Source: Thalassotalea sp. PP2-459 | Lineage (GTDB): Bacteria > Pseudomonadota > Gammaproteobacteria > Enterobacterales > Alteromonadaceae | Assembly (NCBI RefSeq): GCF_001913705.1 | Contig: NZ_MKQD01000037.1 | Location: 62,001 to 126,000 of the forward strand | Direction of reading: 5' to 3' | Length of the DNA: 64,000 nt | In this document: one piece after another, positions 57,201 through 64,000 of the stretch | How the letters are laid out: the number at the start of each line of letters is the position of its first letter | How positions within the stretch are numbered: the stretch's first letter is position 1 | Notes under the pieces: generated by a model | Database searches by the model: none | The model's input: the letters and a program-made list of their open reading frames with translations, nothing else | What the model was told of the DNA's origin: nothing | Position numbers and translations under genes: made by a program

Positions 57201-57819
57201 AACACGAAAATATGGCGATGATTATGTAAAACAGCTTATTAAATATGAGCAACAGCGCTACTTTTCTGGGCGCTCTCGCACTAATATTAATGAGCTGCCA
57301 CTTTACCGAGGCGATGAAAATTACCTTATCTATTCAAAAGGTGCAGCCGCGATGTATGCGCTGAAACAGCAATTAGGGGAAGCGGCTATCAACAAAGCGT
57401 TAAGAAAGTTGGTAACGTTACATTCATACCCGAATAAGCCAGCAACAACGTTAGATTTTATTGCCTATTTAATGGCAGACAAAACGGCCAAACAGCAACA
57501 GTTGGTTCAAAGCTGGTTTAAAGAAGTCGTTATTCATGACGTTGAAATTTCACGTGCAGAGCTAAGTAAGACTGAACAAGGATATGTGATCAATGTCTGT
57601 TTGCAAGATAATAAAACAGATCTTACAACGGTGAAATTAAGTGCATTTACCGATGACCAAAAGTTAATCGCTAACACTAACATTGTTGCAAATGCTAAGC
57701 AGGGTACTAACACTTGTGACCTGTGGCAATTGGAAACAAAACCTAGCCATATTGAGGTTGATTCTGCACTATTATTGCTTGATAGCAATAGAGAAAATAA
57801 TCAATTCTACTTTCCTTAA
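54286..57819 (+). CDS. ABC permease fused to M1-family metallopeptidase
   Basis: A 1177-residue protein with about twelve membrane helices in two groups in residues 1-600, joined to a periplasmic M1 aminopeptidase-like domain (about 620-1170). The zinc site is complete: H937EVAH941 (HEVAHQWWGH) and E961 in LVETLAKYTEM, one residue farther than the usual 18-residue spacing. A GYALPNSIFIGEG segment stands where M1 enzymes have GAMEN. AAGGA lies eight bases before the ATG. It should pair with the ATPase and be controlled by the divergent LytS/LytTR system. Substrate unknown: peptide export, import after trimming, or peptide detoxification are all open. Confidence 0.9.
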   Translation: MRSLLIAELKLQSRHWIWLLAMVLTFAFGAFVINKQTPDMDIDVSGAFFLIKTFAIQLLLLPVLVAIFSAQATIRDFDSDMASIVYASSTKLTQVLFARFFALFILCWCVYLSFALGILGGLTTQSLDSFSLPIASLSWALFVLALPNVLLVCAIFFAIGLYGKRSIYLYLNACLLFFAYQFFLTINGSPLMASRVAVSADLSSLYAWLDPFALSTYFEQVRQWQPSDKNTLLPTFDVTLLTNRIAVVLAALLVTGYAIIHHVQHFKVDTIQDERVLLPHWIKRVKLGLTRTLALTFIARLSDKLPVYSVLTIARKEWQLSFKTKTFFAMCCALIFLISSEVYFGYIHLENLGTSAIASTLITVNRYIADILPRFGGLFMLFLAAELCWRDQQSKVKPLIDSTRVSNVALFFGRLLALCFVPLFFITLSIIVSIVMQSVNGGDIDLNMYVSMYFFFGLPMIWLATLCVGVHALLPNKYLALGLIFALFVSLETSVLQSFGLEHPLWTLGQLPLLSYSEFVGFGAEVDAFVGYLSFRYSLLIVLSLIAFKFFRRGEELSSAFTSPVLWHRREKVILICGAVALVITLGNVVYQTWYIGHYQSSSDRHVWKASYEKKYAYLKDQPSLAVEKITTIVELMPNERRLAVDATYQLINRSDNAISQLVFSTPLPFNYRHVNVENAKQVSFDHVHQTHIYAFEQPIQPGETAAISVVADYQQNGYLGVPGDNVLTSNYSYIRFLRYLPFFGYVKHYQLTNNGLREKFALPKLTHNTLEQDLEKYQGDMSELYDWAILDTTIVTNEDHIAFAPGELVKQWQEGHRKAFQYRTRGKVRNIGHIVSHNLPVKTAEIAHTSVDVYYPENKEAYATLHLSAITDALRYGNEHFGAIKANNLRLVPVAGFFPATGYALPNSIFIGEGVGFHVDLSNEDGFDHLYRRTVHEVAHQWWGHGLNGAATEGEAVLVETLAKYTEMVLLTRKYGDDYVKQLIKYEQQRYFSGRSRTNINELPLYRGDENYLIYSKGAAAMYALKQQLGEAAINKALRKLVTLHSYPNKPATTLDFIAYLMADKTAKQQQLVQSWFKEVVIHDVEISRAELSKTEQGYVINVCLQDNKTDLTTVKLSAFTDDQKLIANTNIVANAKQGTNTCDLWQLETKPSHIEVDSALLLLDSNRENNQFYFP

Positions 57820-57834
57820 CAGTAGTCGTTTGCA

Positions 57835-57864
57835 GCACACCGCGGGTAATTTAATGTGGTGTGC
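57835..57864. terminator. hairpin at the end of the ABC operon
   Basis: GCACACC (57835-57841) pairs with GGTGTGC (57858-57864), extendable by two pairs including a G-T. A second hairpin, AGCCAGTA/TACTGGCT (57882-57905), overlaps the TetR stop. T-tracts are weak. Confidence 0.5.
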
Positions 57865-57896
57865 GTTATTAAACGTTGTACAGCCAGTATTGCATA

Positions 57897-58514
57897 TTAC
57901 TGGCTAACTTTTTCTTGGGTCAGTAATGACCAAGTCATTAAGCCATATTTAGCTACCGAGAGTAGTGCTTCTTTTGAAGCGCCATCGCGGGCTTGAATAG
58001 ACATACCCTGCTGAAGGGTGATGTAATACGTTGCAATGGCATGACAGTCAATTTCTGAATTGAGCGTGCCGTTTTCAATATCACGTTTTAACAAAGTAAT
58101 AAGGTTTTCTTTACTTTCTACGCGACATTCTTGCAACGTATGATGCACTGATAAATTCGTGTCATCCTGGTTCATCGCTCCTATTATAATCAGACAACCT
58201 TTTGGTCTATTTTCGTGAGTAAATTCTTCTGCACTCAATGTTAGTAGGGTTTTTATGGCTGCTTTTGCGGACTTTTCTCGCATGGTTTCGAGCCATATTT
58301 TACTACCTTCTGTTGCACGATACAGCGTGACAACTTCATTGAATAGTGCTTCCTTTGAACCAAACGTTGAGTAAATACTAGGGGTGTTAATCCCCATAGA
58401 ACTTACGAGATCTGCCATTGAAGTATTGTCGTAACCTTGTTGCCAAAAAGTCATCATGGCATTTCTAAGAGTCTCTGTTCTATCAAAATTACGTGGTCTT
58501 CCGCGTTTATTCAT
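57897..58514 (-). CDS. TetR/AcrR family transcriptional regulator
   Basis: A 205-residue repressor with an N-terminal helix-turn-helix (RGRPRNFDRTETLRNAMMTF, then MADLVSSMGINTPSIYSTFG) and a helical ligand domain. It is divergent from the SDR-MFS pair; the 119-base intergenic region contains a 9-bp inverted repeat suited to a dimeric operator, so it probably represses both itself and that pair. Confidence 0.93.
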   Translation of the reverse strand: MNKRGRPRNFDRTETLRNAMMTFWQQGYDNTSMADLVSSMGINTPSIYSTFGSKEALFNEVVTLYRATEGSKIWLETMREKSAKAAIKTLLTLSAEEFTHENRPKGCLIIIGAMNQDDTNLSVHHTLQECRVESKENLITLLKRDIENGTLNSEIDCHAIATYYITLQQGMSIQARDGASKEALLSVAKYGLMTWSLLTQEKVSQ

Positions 58515-58555
58515 TATTGTGCTCCACGAAGCGGTAAATTTATTTTATAATGATC

Positions 58556-58597
58556 GTTACAAAATAAGGAAACAATGCTAATGTATGTTTTTGTAAC
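58556..58597. promoter_or_regulatory. candidate TetR operator, spaced inverted repeat
   Basis: GTTACAAAA (58556-58564) and TTTTGTAAC (58589-58597) are exact reverse complements separated by 24 bases; the arm centres are 33 bases apart, about three helical turns. It lies between the divergent tetR and SDR genes. Confidence 0.6.
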
Positions 58598-58633
58598 TTT
58601 CGATACATATATTAACAGATAAAAGGAAAGAGT

Positions 58634-59374
58634 ATGCAACGATTAAGAAATAAAGTAGCACTTATCACTGGTGGCAGTAGAGGAATGGGGGCTGCAATTG
58701 CAGAACGCCTTGCTCAAGAAGGTGCAAACGTAGTGATTACTTATGTTAACAATGCGGAAAAAGCAAACGGTGTAGTTGCGAAGGTGAGAGATATAGGAAG
58801 TAAAGCTATAGCGATTAAAGCTGATAATGCTGATCCTCATGCAATCACTTCTGCAGTTGATTCAACAATAGCGGAGTTTGGTCAACTGGATATTTTAGTG
58901 AATAACGCCGGTATTTTTAGTCCTAAACCGATAGAAGCGCTTACATTAGAAGAGATTGATAAAACGCTAAACATCAACGTTCGCGCCGTGGTTATTGCTT
59001 CACAAGCAGCCGCTGCACATATGAAATCTGGTGGACGAATAATCTCTATTGGCAGTAACCTCGCAGAACGCGCTGTAATGCCTGGTTTGAGCTTGTACAG
59101 TCTAAGTAAAGCAGCGCTAATTGGTTTTACTAAAGGGTTAGCGCGTGATTTAGGTCCTCAGGGAATTACGGTGAATATTGTTCATCCAGGCTCTACAAAT
59201 ACCGATATGAACCCAGAAGACGGTGAATATAGCGATATGCAGCGTAGCGCAATGTGTATACCACGATATGCTGAACCTGACGATATTGCTGGCGTTGTTG
59301 CTTTTCTTGCAAGTGAAGAAGGAAAGTGTATGACCGCTTCTGGACTAACAATTGACGGCGGCACTAACGCGTAA
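58634..59374 (+). CDS. short-chain dehydrogenase/reductase
   Basis: A 246-residue classical SDR, 3-oxoacyl-ACP reductase-like. NAD(P) motif TGGSRGMG (12-19), NNAG, and the catalytic S141 with Y155 and K159 (YSLSK) are in place; the end (TASGLTIDGGTNA) is typical. The substrate is unknown. It is followed after 20 bases by an MFS gene and preceded by a divergent TetR regulator, which fits a small detoxification or efflux module. Confidence 0.93.
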   Translation: MQRLRNKVALITGGSRGMGAAIAERLAQEGANVVITYVNNAEKANGVVAKVRDIGSKAIAIKADNADPHAITSAVDSTIAEFGQLDILVNNAGIFSPKPIEALTLEEIDKTLNINVRAVVIASQAAAAHMKSGGRIISIGSNLAERAVMPGLSLYSLSKAALIGFTKGLARDLGPQGITVNIVHPGSTNTDMNPEDGEYSDMQRSAMCIPRYAEPDDIAGVVAFLASEEGKCMTASGLTIDGGTNA

Positions 59375-59394
59375 TAGCGGCAGAGGGTATTAAG

Positions 59395-60597
59395 GTGAGG
59401 AAGCAACAAAATGTTAAAGAGTCTGATAATCTTGCACTTTTGAATATTCTCGCCTTTTTATCTTTTGTCGTTGTTACAACAGAATTTTCCATGGTAGGTT
59501 TTTTGCCAGAAATTTCGCTGCAACTTGGTATTTCTGTAGCAGATGCAGGTTGGTTTGTCACATGGTTTGCATTAGGCGCTGCATTGGTTGGGCCTTATTT
59601 AACGTTAATGGTGAAAGTCTTTGATACAAAACATTATTTTATGTTTACTACCAGCGCTTTTATCTTGGCAAATGTTGTTATTATTCTGCTGCCTCGTTAT
59701 GAGGTGATTGTTGTTGCTCGGTTTATTCAAGGGGGTTTTTTACCTGTTATTTTAAGTATTATTGCAATGACAGCAGTAGATACCTCTGGTGATAATCGTC
59801 AACATTGGGCTATATCTCGTGTCAACTTAGGGTTAGTCTTTGCGACGGTGTTAGGTATTCCACTGAGTGCTTTTATCGCTGTGGAATATCATTGGCAGCT
59901 TACGTTTTGGTTGCTATCAATACTCGGCCTTTTTGCCTTAGTGGGTATTGTGCTCTATGTCCCTGCAGTGCCACCGAAAAAAAATATCGCTAATGAAAAT
60001 AATAGGCCTTTGTTATTACAGCCATTATTTCTCTTACATTTATTGTTATCAATGTTGTTATTCACAGCAATGTTCACTGTTTATACCTATATCTCTTCTT
60101 TTATGTTAACCGTAACTACGTTTAGCAACACAGCAATAGGGTGGTTGTTGATAGTCTTTGGTGGTGCTGGCGTGTTAGGTAATTGGCTGGTGGGACGATT
60201 CACTTTTAAACAAAACTTGCAACCCACTATTTATCTCACGTTACTTTTCTGTACAGTTATTCTGCTACTGACACTTATAGGCAGTTACTGGAAGATATTG
60301 GCCATAATTATCCTAGTTTTTTGGGGGGCTGTACATATGGCCGCATTTGTGATCACGCAGGTCAGAATAATACAGATCGCAAAAGAACATAAAGCATTTG
60401 CATTATCGCTAAACATGGCCATTTGTAACCTTGGGATCAGTATTGGCGCTATGGCTGGAGGATGGGTTTCCAGTCATTATGCTGTAGATAACATAGGTTT
60501 TGTCGCCGCAGGCTTTGCAACGTTTACTGTTCTGACGGCTATCTTTATGCAAAAGACAATGAAAAAGTATCAACCTTATTCAAGTATCATTAAATAA
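59395..60597 (+). CDS. MFS transporter (drug efflux type)
   Basis: A 400-residue protein with twelve predicted membrane helices. GTG start 20 bases after the SDR stop. The first half has LALLNILAFLSFVVVTTEFS and GWFVTWFALGAALVGPYLTL, typical of the DHA1 drug:H+ antiporters, and RFIQGGFLPVIL. Likely cotranscribed with the SDR and controlled by the TetR protein. Substrate not predictable. Confidence 0.92.
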   Translation: MRKQQNVKESDNLALLNILAFLSFVVVTTEFSMVGFLPEISLQLGISVADAGWFVTWFALGAALVGPYLTLMVKVFDTKHYFMFTTSAFILANVVIILLPRYEVIVVARFIQGGFLPVILSIIAMTAVDTSGDNRQHWAISRVNLGLVFATVLGIPLSAFIAVEYHWQLTFWLLSILGLFALVGIVLYVPAVPPKKNIANENNRPLLLQPLFLLHLLLSMLLFTAMFTVYTYISSFMLTVTTFSNTAIGWLLIVFGGAGVLGNWLVGRFTFKQNLQPTIYLTLLFCTVILLLTLIGSYWKILAIIILVFWGAVHMAAFVITQVRIIQIAKEHKAFALSLNMAICNLGISIGAMAGGWVSSHYAVDNIGFVAAGFATFTVLTAIFMQKTMKKYQPYSSIIK

Positions 60598-60613
60598 GGT
60601 GTAGTGTCATTGT

Positions 60614-62359
60614 TTAAGCTTGAGCCTGTATGTCAAATTGTGCCTGTGTCAGTTGTACTTGATTTCGTCCCGATGATTTTGCGTGGTACAACGCTTTGTC
60701 TGCGGCATCAATAGCACTTCGTGTAGTATCATATGAGAGTTCCAATTGGTGGACCCCGATACTGACGGTATAAGTAACTTCGTTCTGCTGTTCGTCTATT
60801 AATACTGCTTCACTTGCCGCTTGGCGGATCCTTTCTGCGACTTTACAGGCGTTTTCATTATCACAACCGGGTAATAGCAATAAGAATTCTTCGCCGCCGT
60901 AGCGACAAACGATATCGATATCACGTTGGTGCTTCATAAGGAGTTTTGCAAATGAAATGATAACTTCATCACCCGTTGAATGGCCGTAATTGTCATTAAT
61001 GGTTTTAAAGTGATCAATATCAATGACCATAATACTGATGACGCTTTGGTTTTCTTTAGCCTCATGAATGGCTTGTTGTGCTGTTTTTTCAAAATATCGA
61101 CGATTAAATAATTCAGTCATTGGGTCAGTGTCAGCTAAGCGTTTTAATTCTTCTTGTTTGCCTTTTATACGGTCTAACTCTTTAATCCGGTAAGACAAAA
61201 CAAATGCCATCATTAATGCTTCTAATAAAATACCAATGCCAACCCCATGGCTATTTATTTGATTGAAATCACTCAACCCTTTGTAATAGAACACCGCTAG
61301 CATATTGAAAAGAATAAACATTGAGTGGCCTAAAAAGAAGTATTTCGCTAAGGGTTCACGTTTACGCCATAAGGATATTGCCACCCCAAAGGTAACAATC
61401 ATCATGGTAGCGGCAAGAGAGCTTGCTGATTGTAAAGCCGCGGTGATATCAAATAAACTATAACAAAACATACCAACGAGTAATGCGAGTAATAAACTTA
61501 ACGCAAAGTGCTCTTTGGGGTATCGCTTTCGAGTGTCGAAAATAAGCATAATAAAGATCACAAGAAAGCTAGGCATGCTAAGCACATTTGAATTCAACTG
61601 AAATACTTCAGCGCTAAAAACACCAAAAAAGTTAGCAGCGACACCATAAGATAAGGCGACCCAAATAGTGCCAGAAATGAGGTAAAAAGCGTAAACAATA
61701 TTCTCTCTTTTACGGGCAGAAATATATAAGAAAAAATTGTAAATCATTAACGCTAACATCATGCCAACTAATAACGCAATATATTTACCACTGCCTACTA
61801 ATGCTTGTTTTGAAGACTGTTCATCAAACAAGCTTAACTGATACCATTGATGAGAAAAAGAGGTGTTTTTTACATAGATAATCTTCGTTTCTTGCGGGGC
61901 AAGTTGAAATGGATAAACGGCAGTGCCGCCATACATCAAAGGTTTTTCACCCGACTTATGTAATGGGATATCAATGTGATTCAGTAACTGGTTCTGCTGG
62001 GTTTCATAAAAGCTAACATGTTTTAAATGATAGGCATGCGGGTGGTGTACATATAGTTTAATTGCCACATTTTGCTGATTGCGTACTACTATTTTAGACC
62101 ATGTTATCATGGCATCCGTTCCCAACGATAACTTACTCAATGAAGGGGTAAATTGTTGGTTAATAACCTCTTCAAATAACATTTTTTCAGAGCCATCGAT
62201 ATAGTAACTCATGGGGAATTCTGTTAAATCGACAATCGACGCATTAATATTCACCGTTTGTTTTTGGGTTTGTGTTTCGGCATTCGCTGATGGTAAAGTA
62301 AGAAAAAACACCATTAAAAAGATGACATACCACGTGATGTTTTTGTTGTGAACTTCCAT
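60614..62359 (-). CDS. 7TM-DISM diguanylate cyclase
   Basis: A 581-residue membrane protein. Signal peptide 1-27, extracytoplasmic 7TMR-DISMED2 domain (about 35-160, YYIDGSEKMLFEEV), seven helices (about 180-385), then a GGDEF domain with active site G488GEEF492 (CRYGGEEFLLLLPG) and the RxxD inhibitory site (RDID) five residues before it. It should make cyclic di-GMP in response to an external ligand, probably carbohydrate-like. It converges with the MFS gene after 16 bases. Confidence 0.94.
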   Translation of the reverse strand: MEVHNKNITWYVIFLMVFFLTLPSANAETQTQKQTVNINASIVDLTEFPMSYYIDGSEKMLFEEVINQQFTPSLSKLSLGTDAMITWSKIVVRNQQNVAIKLYVHHPHAYHLKHVSFYETQQNQLLNHIDIPLHKSGEKPLMYGGTAVYPFQLAPQETKIIYVKNTSFSHQWYQLSLFDEQSSKQALVGSGKYIALLVGMMLALMIYNFFLYISARKRENIVYAFYLISGTIWVALSYGVAANFFGVFSAEVFQLNSNVLSMPSFLVIFIMLIFDTRKRYPKEHFALSLLLALLVGMFCYSLFDITAALQSASSLAATMMIVTFGVAISLWRKREPLAKYFFLGHSMFILFNMLAVFYYKGLSDFNQINSHGVGIGILLEALMMAFVLSYRIKELDRIKGKQEELKRLADTDPMTELFNRRYFEKTAQQAIHEAKENQSVISIMVIDIDHFKTINDNYGHSTGDEVIISFAKLLMKHQRDIDIVCRYGGEEFLLLLPGCDNENACKVAERIRQAASEAVLIDEQQNEVTYTVSIGVHQLELSYDTTRSAIDAADKALYHAKSSGRNQVQLTQAQFDIQAQA

Positions 62360-62520
62360 GACTTTCTCTGTTTTTTAAGTTTTTTATGCAATAAGAATTC
62401 TTACTGTTTTACTATATAAAGTCGAGCATAATATGTTAATTTATCAGGCTTTTTACGATGAGAGGGGAGATTTCTACGACGTGTTAACAGTAACGTACTG
62501 TTTGGAGTACCGAGGTGACA

Positions 62521-62556
62521 GCTGATAAAGCACCTTTTCGGTTGTGCTTTATCAGC
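62521..62556 (-). terminator. 13-bp hairpin downstream of the chemoreceptor gene
   Basis: GCTGATAAAGCAC (62521-62533) pairs with GTGCTTTATCAGC (62544-62556) around a 10-base loop, eight bases after the chemoreceptor stop. No T-tract follows on the coding strand, so termination is likely but not canonical. Confidence 0.6.
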
Positions 62557-62564
62557 CTTGAGCA

Positions 62565-64000
62565 TTACAGTTTAAATTGACTTACCAGTTTACTTAACAT
62601 TTCATATTCTTTTTCTACGGCATTACAGCAACTAGAGGCCTCTTTAACTGAGTTGTTGTTATCTTCTGCAAGTACGTTTATTTGCTCTACTTGTTCTGCC
62701 ATATCTTTACCAACCATAGATTGTTCCATGGTTGCTGACGCGACTTGGCTATTTTGCATTTCAATACTCGCGACTTGCTCAGAGATCATTTGAAAAGTCT
62801 CACTCACTGACTCTGCGCTTAATAAGGTTTGTTCAACCATGTCTGCCGCAGTGGTCATGACCGATACTGATTCGTTTGAGCCTTGTTGCAGGTTTTCAAT
62901 AATGGATTGAATCTCTAGTGTAGATTCTTGTGTTCGCTGTGCTAAGGTTCTTACCTCGTCAGCAACAACAGCAAAACCTCGTCCTTGTTCACCTGCACGT
63001 GCAGCTTCAATGGCTGCATTTAATGCTAATAAGTTGGTTTGATCAGCGATACTTCTGATGACATCAAGCACGGTAACAATATTTGTTGCTTGTTCAGCAA
63101 CGGTTTTGACCGTTTCCGTTGACGCCAACACCGTACTGCCTAATTCTTTCGTGACAGCTAAGCTTCTCTCAAGCGTTTCGGTTCCCACTTTGACTAGTTC
63201 AACTGCAATAGCGCTCGCTTCGCTCGATAACGTAGCAGACTCAGCGACACTTTCAGACGTTGTAGACATTTCTTCAATGGCTGCCGAAAGCTGAGTTGTT
63301 TTGTCAGATTGCTCAACGGATTTTTGTTCAACTAAATTAAACTTTTCTCTTAATTGGTGAACTTGATCATCTAAAATATTAGAGGTTTTTCCCATGCTGG
63401 TTAATGTTTTATGCATGATGTTCATCATGCTATTAAAAGAGCGTGATACTTGTGCAATTTCGTCATTTTTAGTGTCACTGCCTGTTTCTTTTACTCGACG
63501 GGTAAAGTCGAGAGTTTCGGCAACTTGGTTGACAGAACTATTGAGGCTTATTATAGGTTTAGCTAGGTAGTTACCAAGCCATAAAGCGATTAATATTCCC
63601 AAAGCCACTAAGATTAATGTACTGCTCAATGAAGTAAATATAAGTGAAGAACTAAGCTGTTCGGACGCTAAAAACGCCTCATCTTGATCGAGCTCACTTA
63701 CAATTGCCCATCTATTTCCGGCGACATTAAACGCAGCATAAGCAGATGCAACGATAACACCTCTATAATCCTCAATAAAATCAAAGCCACTTTCACCGTT
63801 GATGGCTGACTTTATCGTTTTAGAATCCACTTTTGCGATCCCTAATGCTGATTTCTTTGCTGATATTAAAGCGATATCTTTTTCAGATACTCCTGATTTT
63901 TTCAATGTCGCTAGATAGTTGTTGGTATCTTCTAATAAAAATCGACTTTCACTGCGCATTAAAAGATCACTGCCGACCAAATAAGTTTCACCAGACTTAC
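62565..64000 (-). CDS. methyl-accepting chemotaxis protein, 5' end outside window
   Basis: The frame stays open to the window edge (upstream residues KSGETYL match a dCache ligand-binding domain), so the start lies beyond 64000. Visible: the end of a dCache domain ([28 protein letters not shown] split: [25 protein letters not shown]), a membrane helix, HAMP, and the signalling domain with the hairpin tip around [20 protein letters not shown] and [12 protein letters not shown]. It transmits ligand binding to CheA/CheW. No chemotaxis genes adjoin it. Confidence 0.95.
   Translation of the reverse strand, partial: KSGETYLVGSDLLMRSESRFLLEDTNNYLATLKKSGVSEKDIALISAKKSALGIAKVDSKTIKSAINGESGFDFIEDYRGVIVASAYAAFNVAGNRWAIVSELDQDEAFLASEQLSSSLIFTSLSSTLILVALGILIALWLGNYLAKPIISLNSSVNQVAETLDFTRRVKETGSDTKNDEIAQVSRSFNSMMNIMHKTLTSMGKTSNILDDQVHQLREKFNLVEQKSVEQSDKTTQLSAAIEEMSTTSESVAESATLSSEASAIAVELVKVGTETLERSLAVTKELGSTVLASTETVKTVAEQATNIVTVLDVIRSIADQTNLLALNAAIEAARAGEQGRGFAVVADEVRTLAQRTQESTLEIQSIIENLQQGSNESVSVMTTAADMVEQTLLSAESVSETFQMISEQVASIEMQNSQVASATMEQSMVGKDMAEQVEQINVLAEDNNNSVKEASSCCNAVEKEYEMLSKLVSQFKL

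Noticed and set aside
1-64000. CRISPR arrays, tRNA or rRNA genes, integrases
   Set aside because: Read for regular spaced repeats, cloverleaf ends and transposase or integrase motifs; none seen.

Overview
The window looks like the chromosome of a marine gammaproteobacterium of the order Alteromonadales, probably Colwelliaceae (Colwellia/Thalassotalea-like). The grounds are the AT-rich composition, the gene families present (DUF3019 next to MipA/OmpV, VF530/DUF2132, DciA beside lpxC) and long synteny with minutes 2-3 of the E. coli map. This placement rests on family knowledge; no database search was done.

Positions 1-33 kb are mostly a conserved housekeeping backbone: ftsZ (3' end), lpxC, dciA (-), an M23 peptidase where enterics carry secM, secA, mutT, then a leftward block yacG-zapD-coaE-pilD-pilC-pilB-two pilins-nadC-retropepsin, then rightward ampD-ampE-pdhR-aceE-aceF-lpdA. 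In E. coli acnB and yacL follow lpd. Here a convergent acnB of the long type I associate with Bacteroidota sits in that place, and yacL comes only after an inserted set: a VF530 DNA-binding protein, a LysE exporter, a CsgG-like lipoprotein and a TonB-like membrane protein.

Positions 32-64 kb are accessory and dominated by signalling and envelope proteins: a PQQ-type sugar dehydrogenase with a 1302-aa hybrid histidine kinase, an HDOD protein, a YCF48-like propeller, a beta-propeller lipoprotein with a PKD-like membrane partner, a MipA-DUF3019-OmpR regulator-kinase cluster, a papain-like and an S41 peptidase, a GGDEF protein, a small islet around an unrecognised secreted protein, a LytS/LytTR system divergent from an ABC ATPase and a permease-M1 peptidase fusion, a TetR/SDR/MFS locus, a 7TM-DISM diguanylate cyclase and a chemoreceptor cut by the window end.

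Working together: PdhR with a perfect operator should control pyruvate dehydrogenase in response to pyruvate; the pil block builds type IV pili; the three kinase systems and two diguanylate cyclases suggest rich envelope and surface-lifestyle sensing. No tRNA, rRNA, CRISPR array, intact insertion sequence or prophage was seen. The points most worth checking are the permease-peptidase fusion with its own two-component system, the Bacteroidota-like AcnB at the ancestral locus, the terminator-like hairpin in the secA leader and several strong inverted repeats that lack U-tracts.
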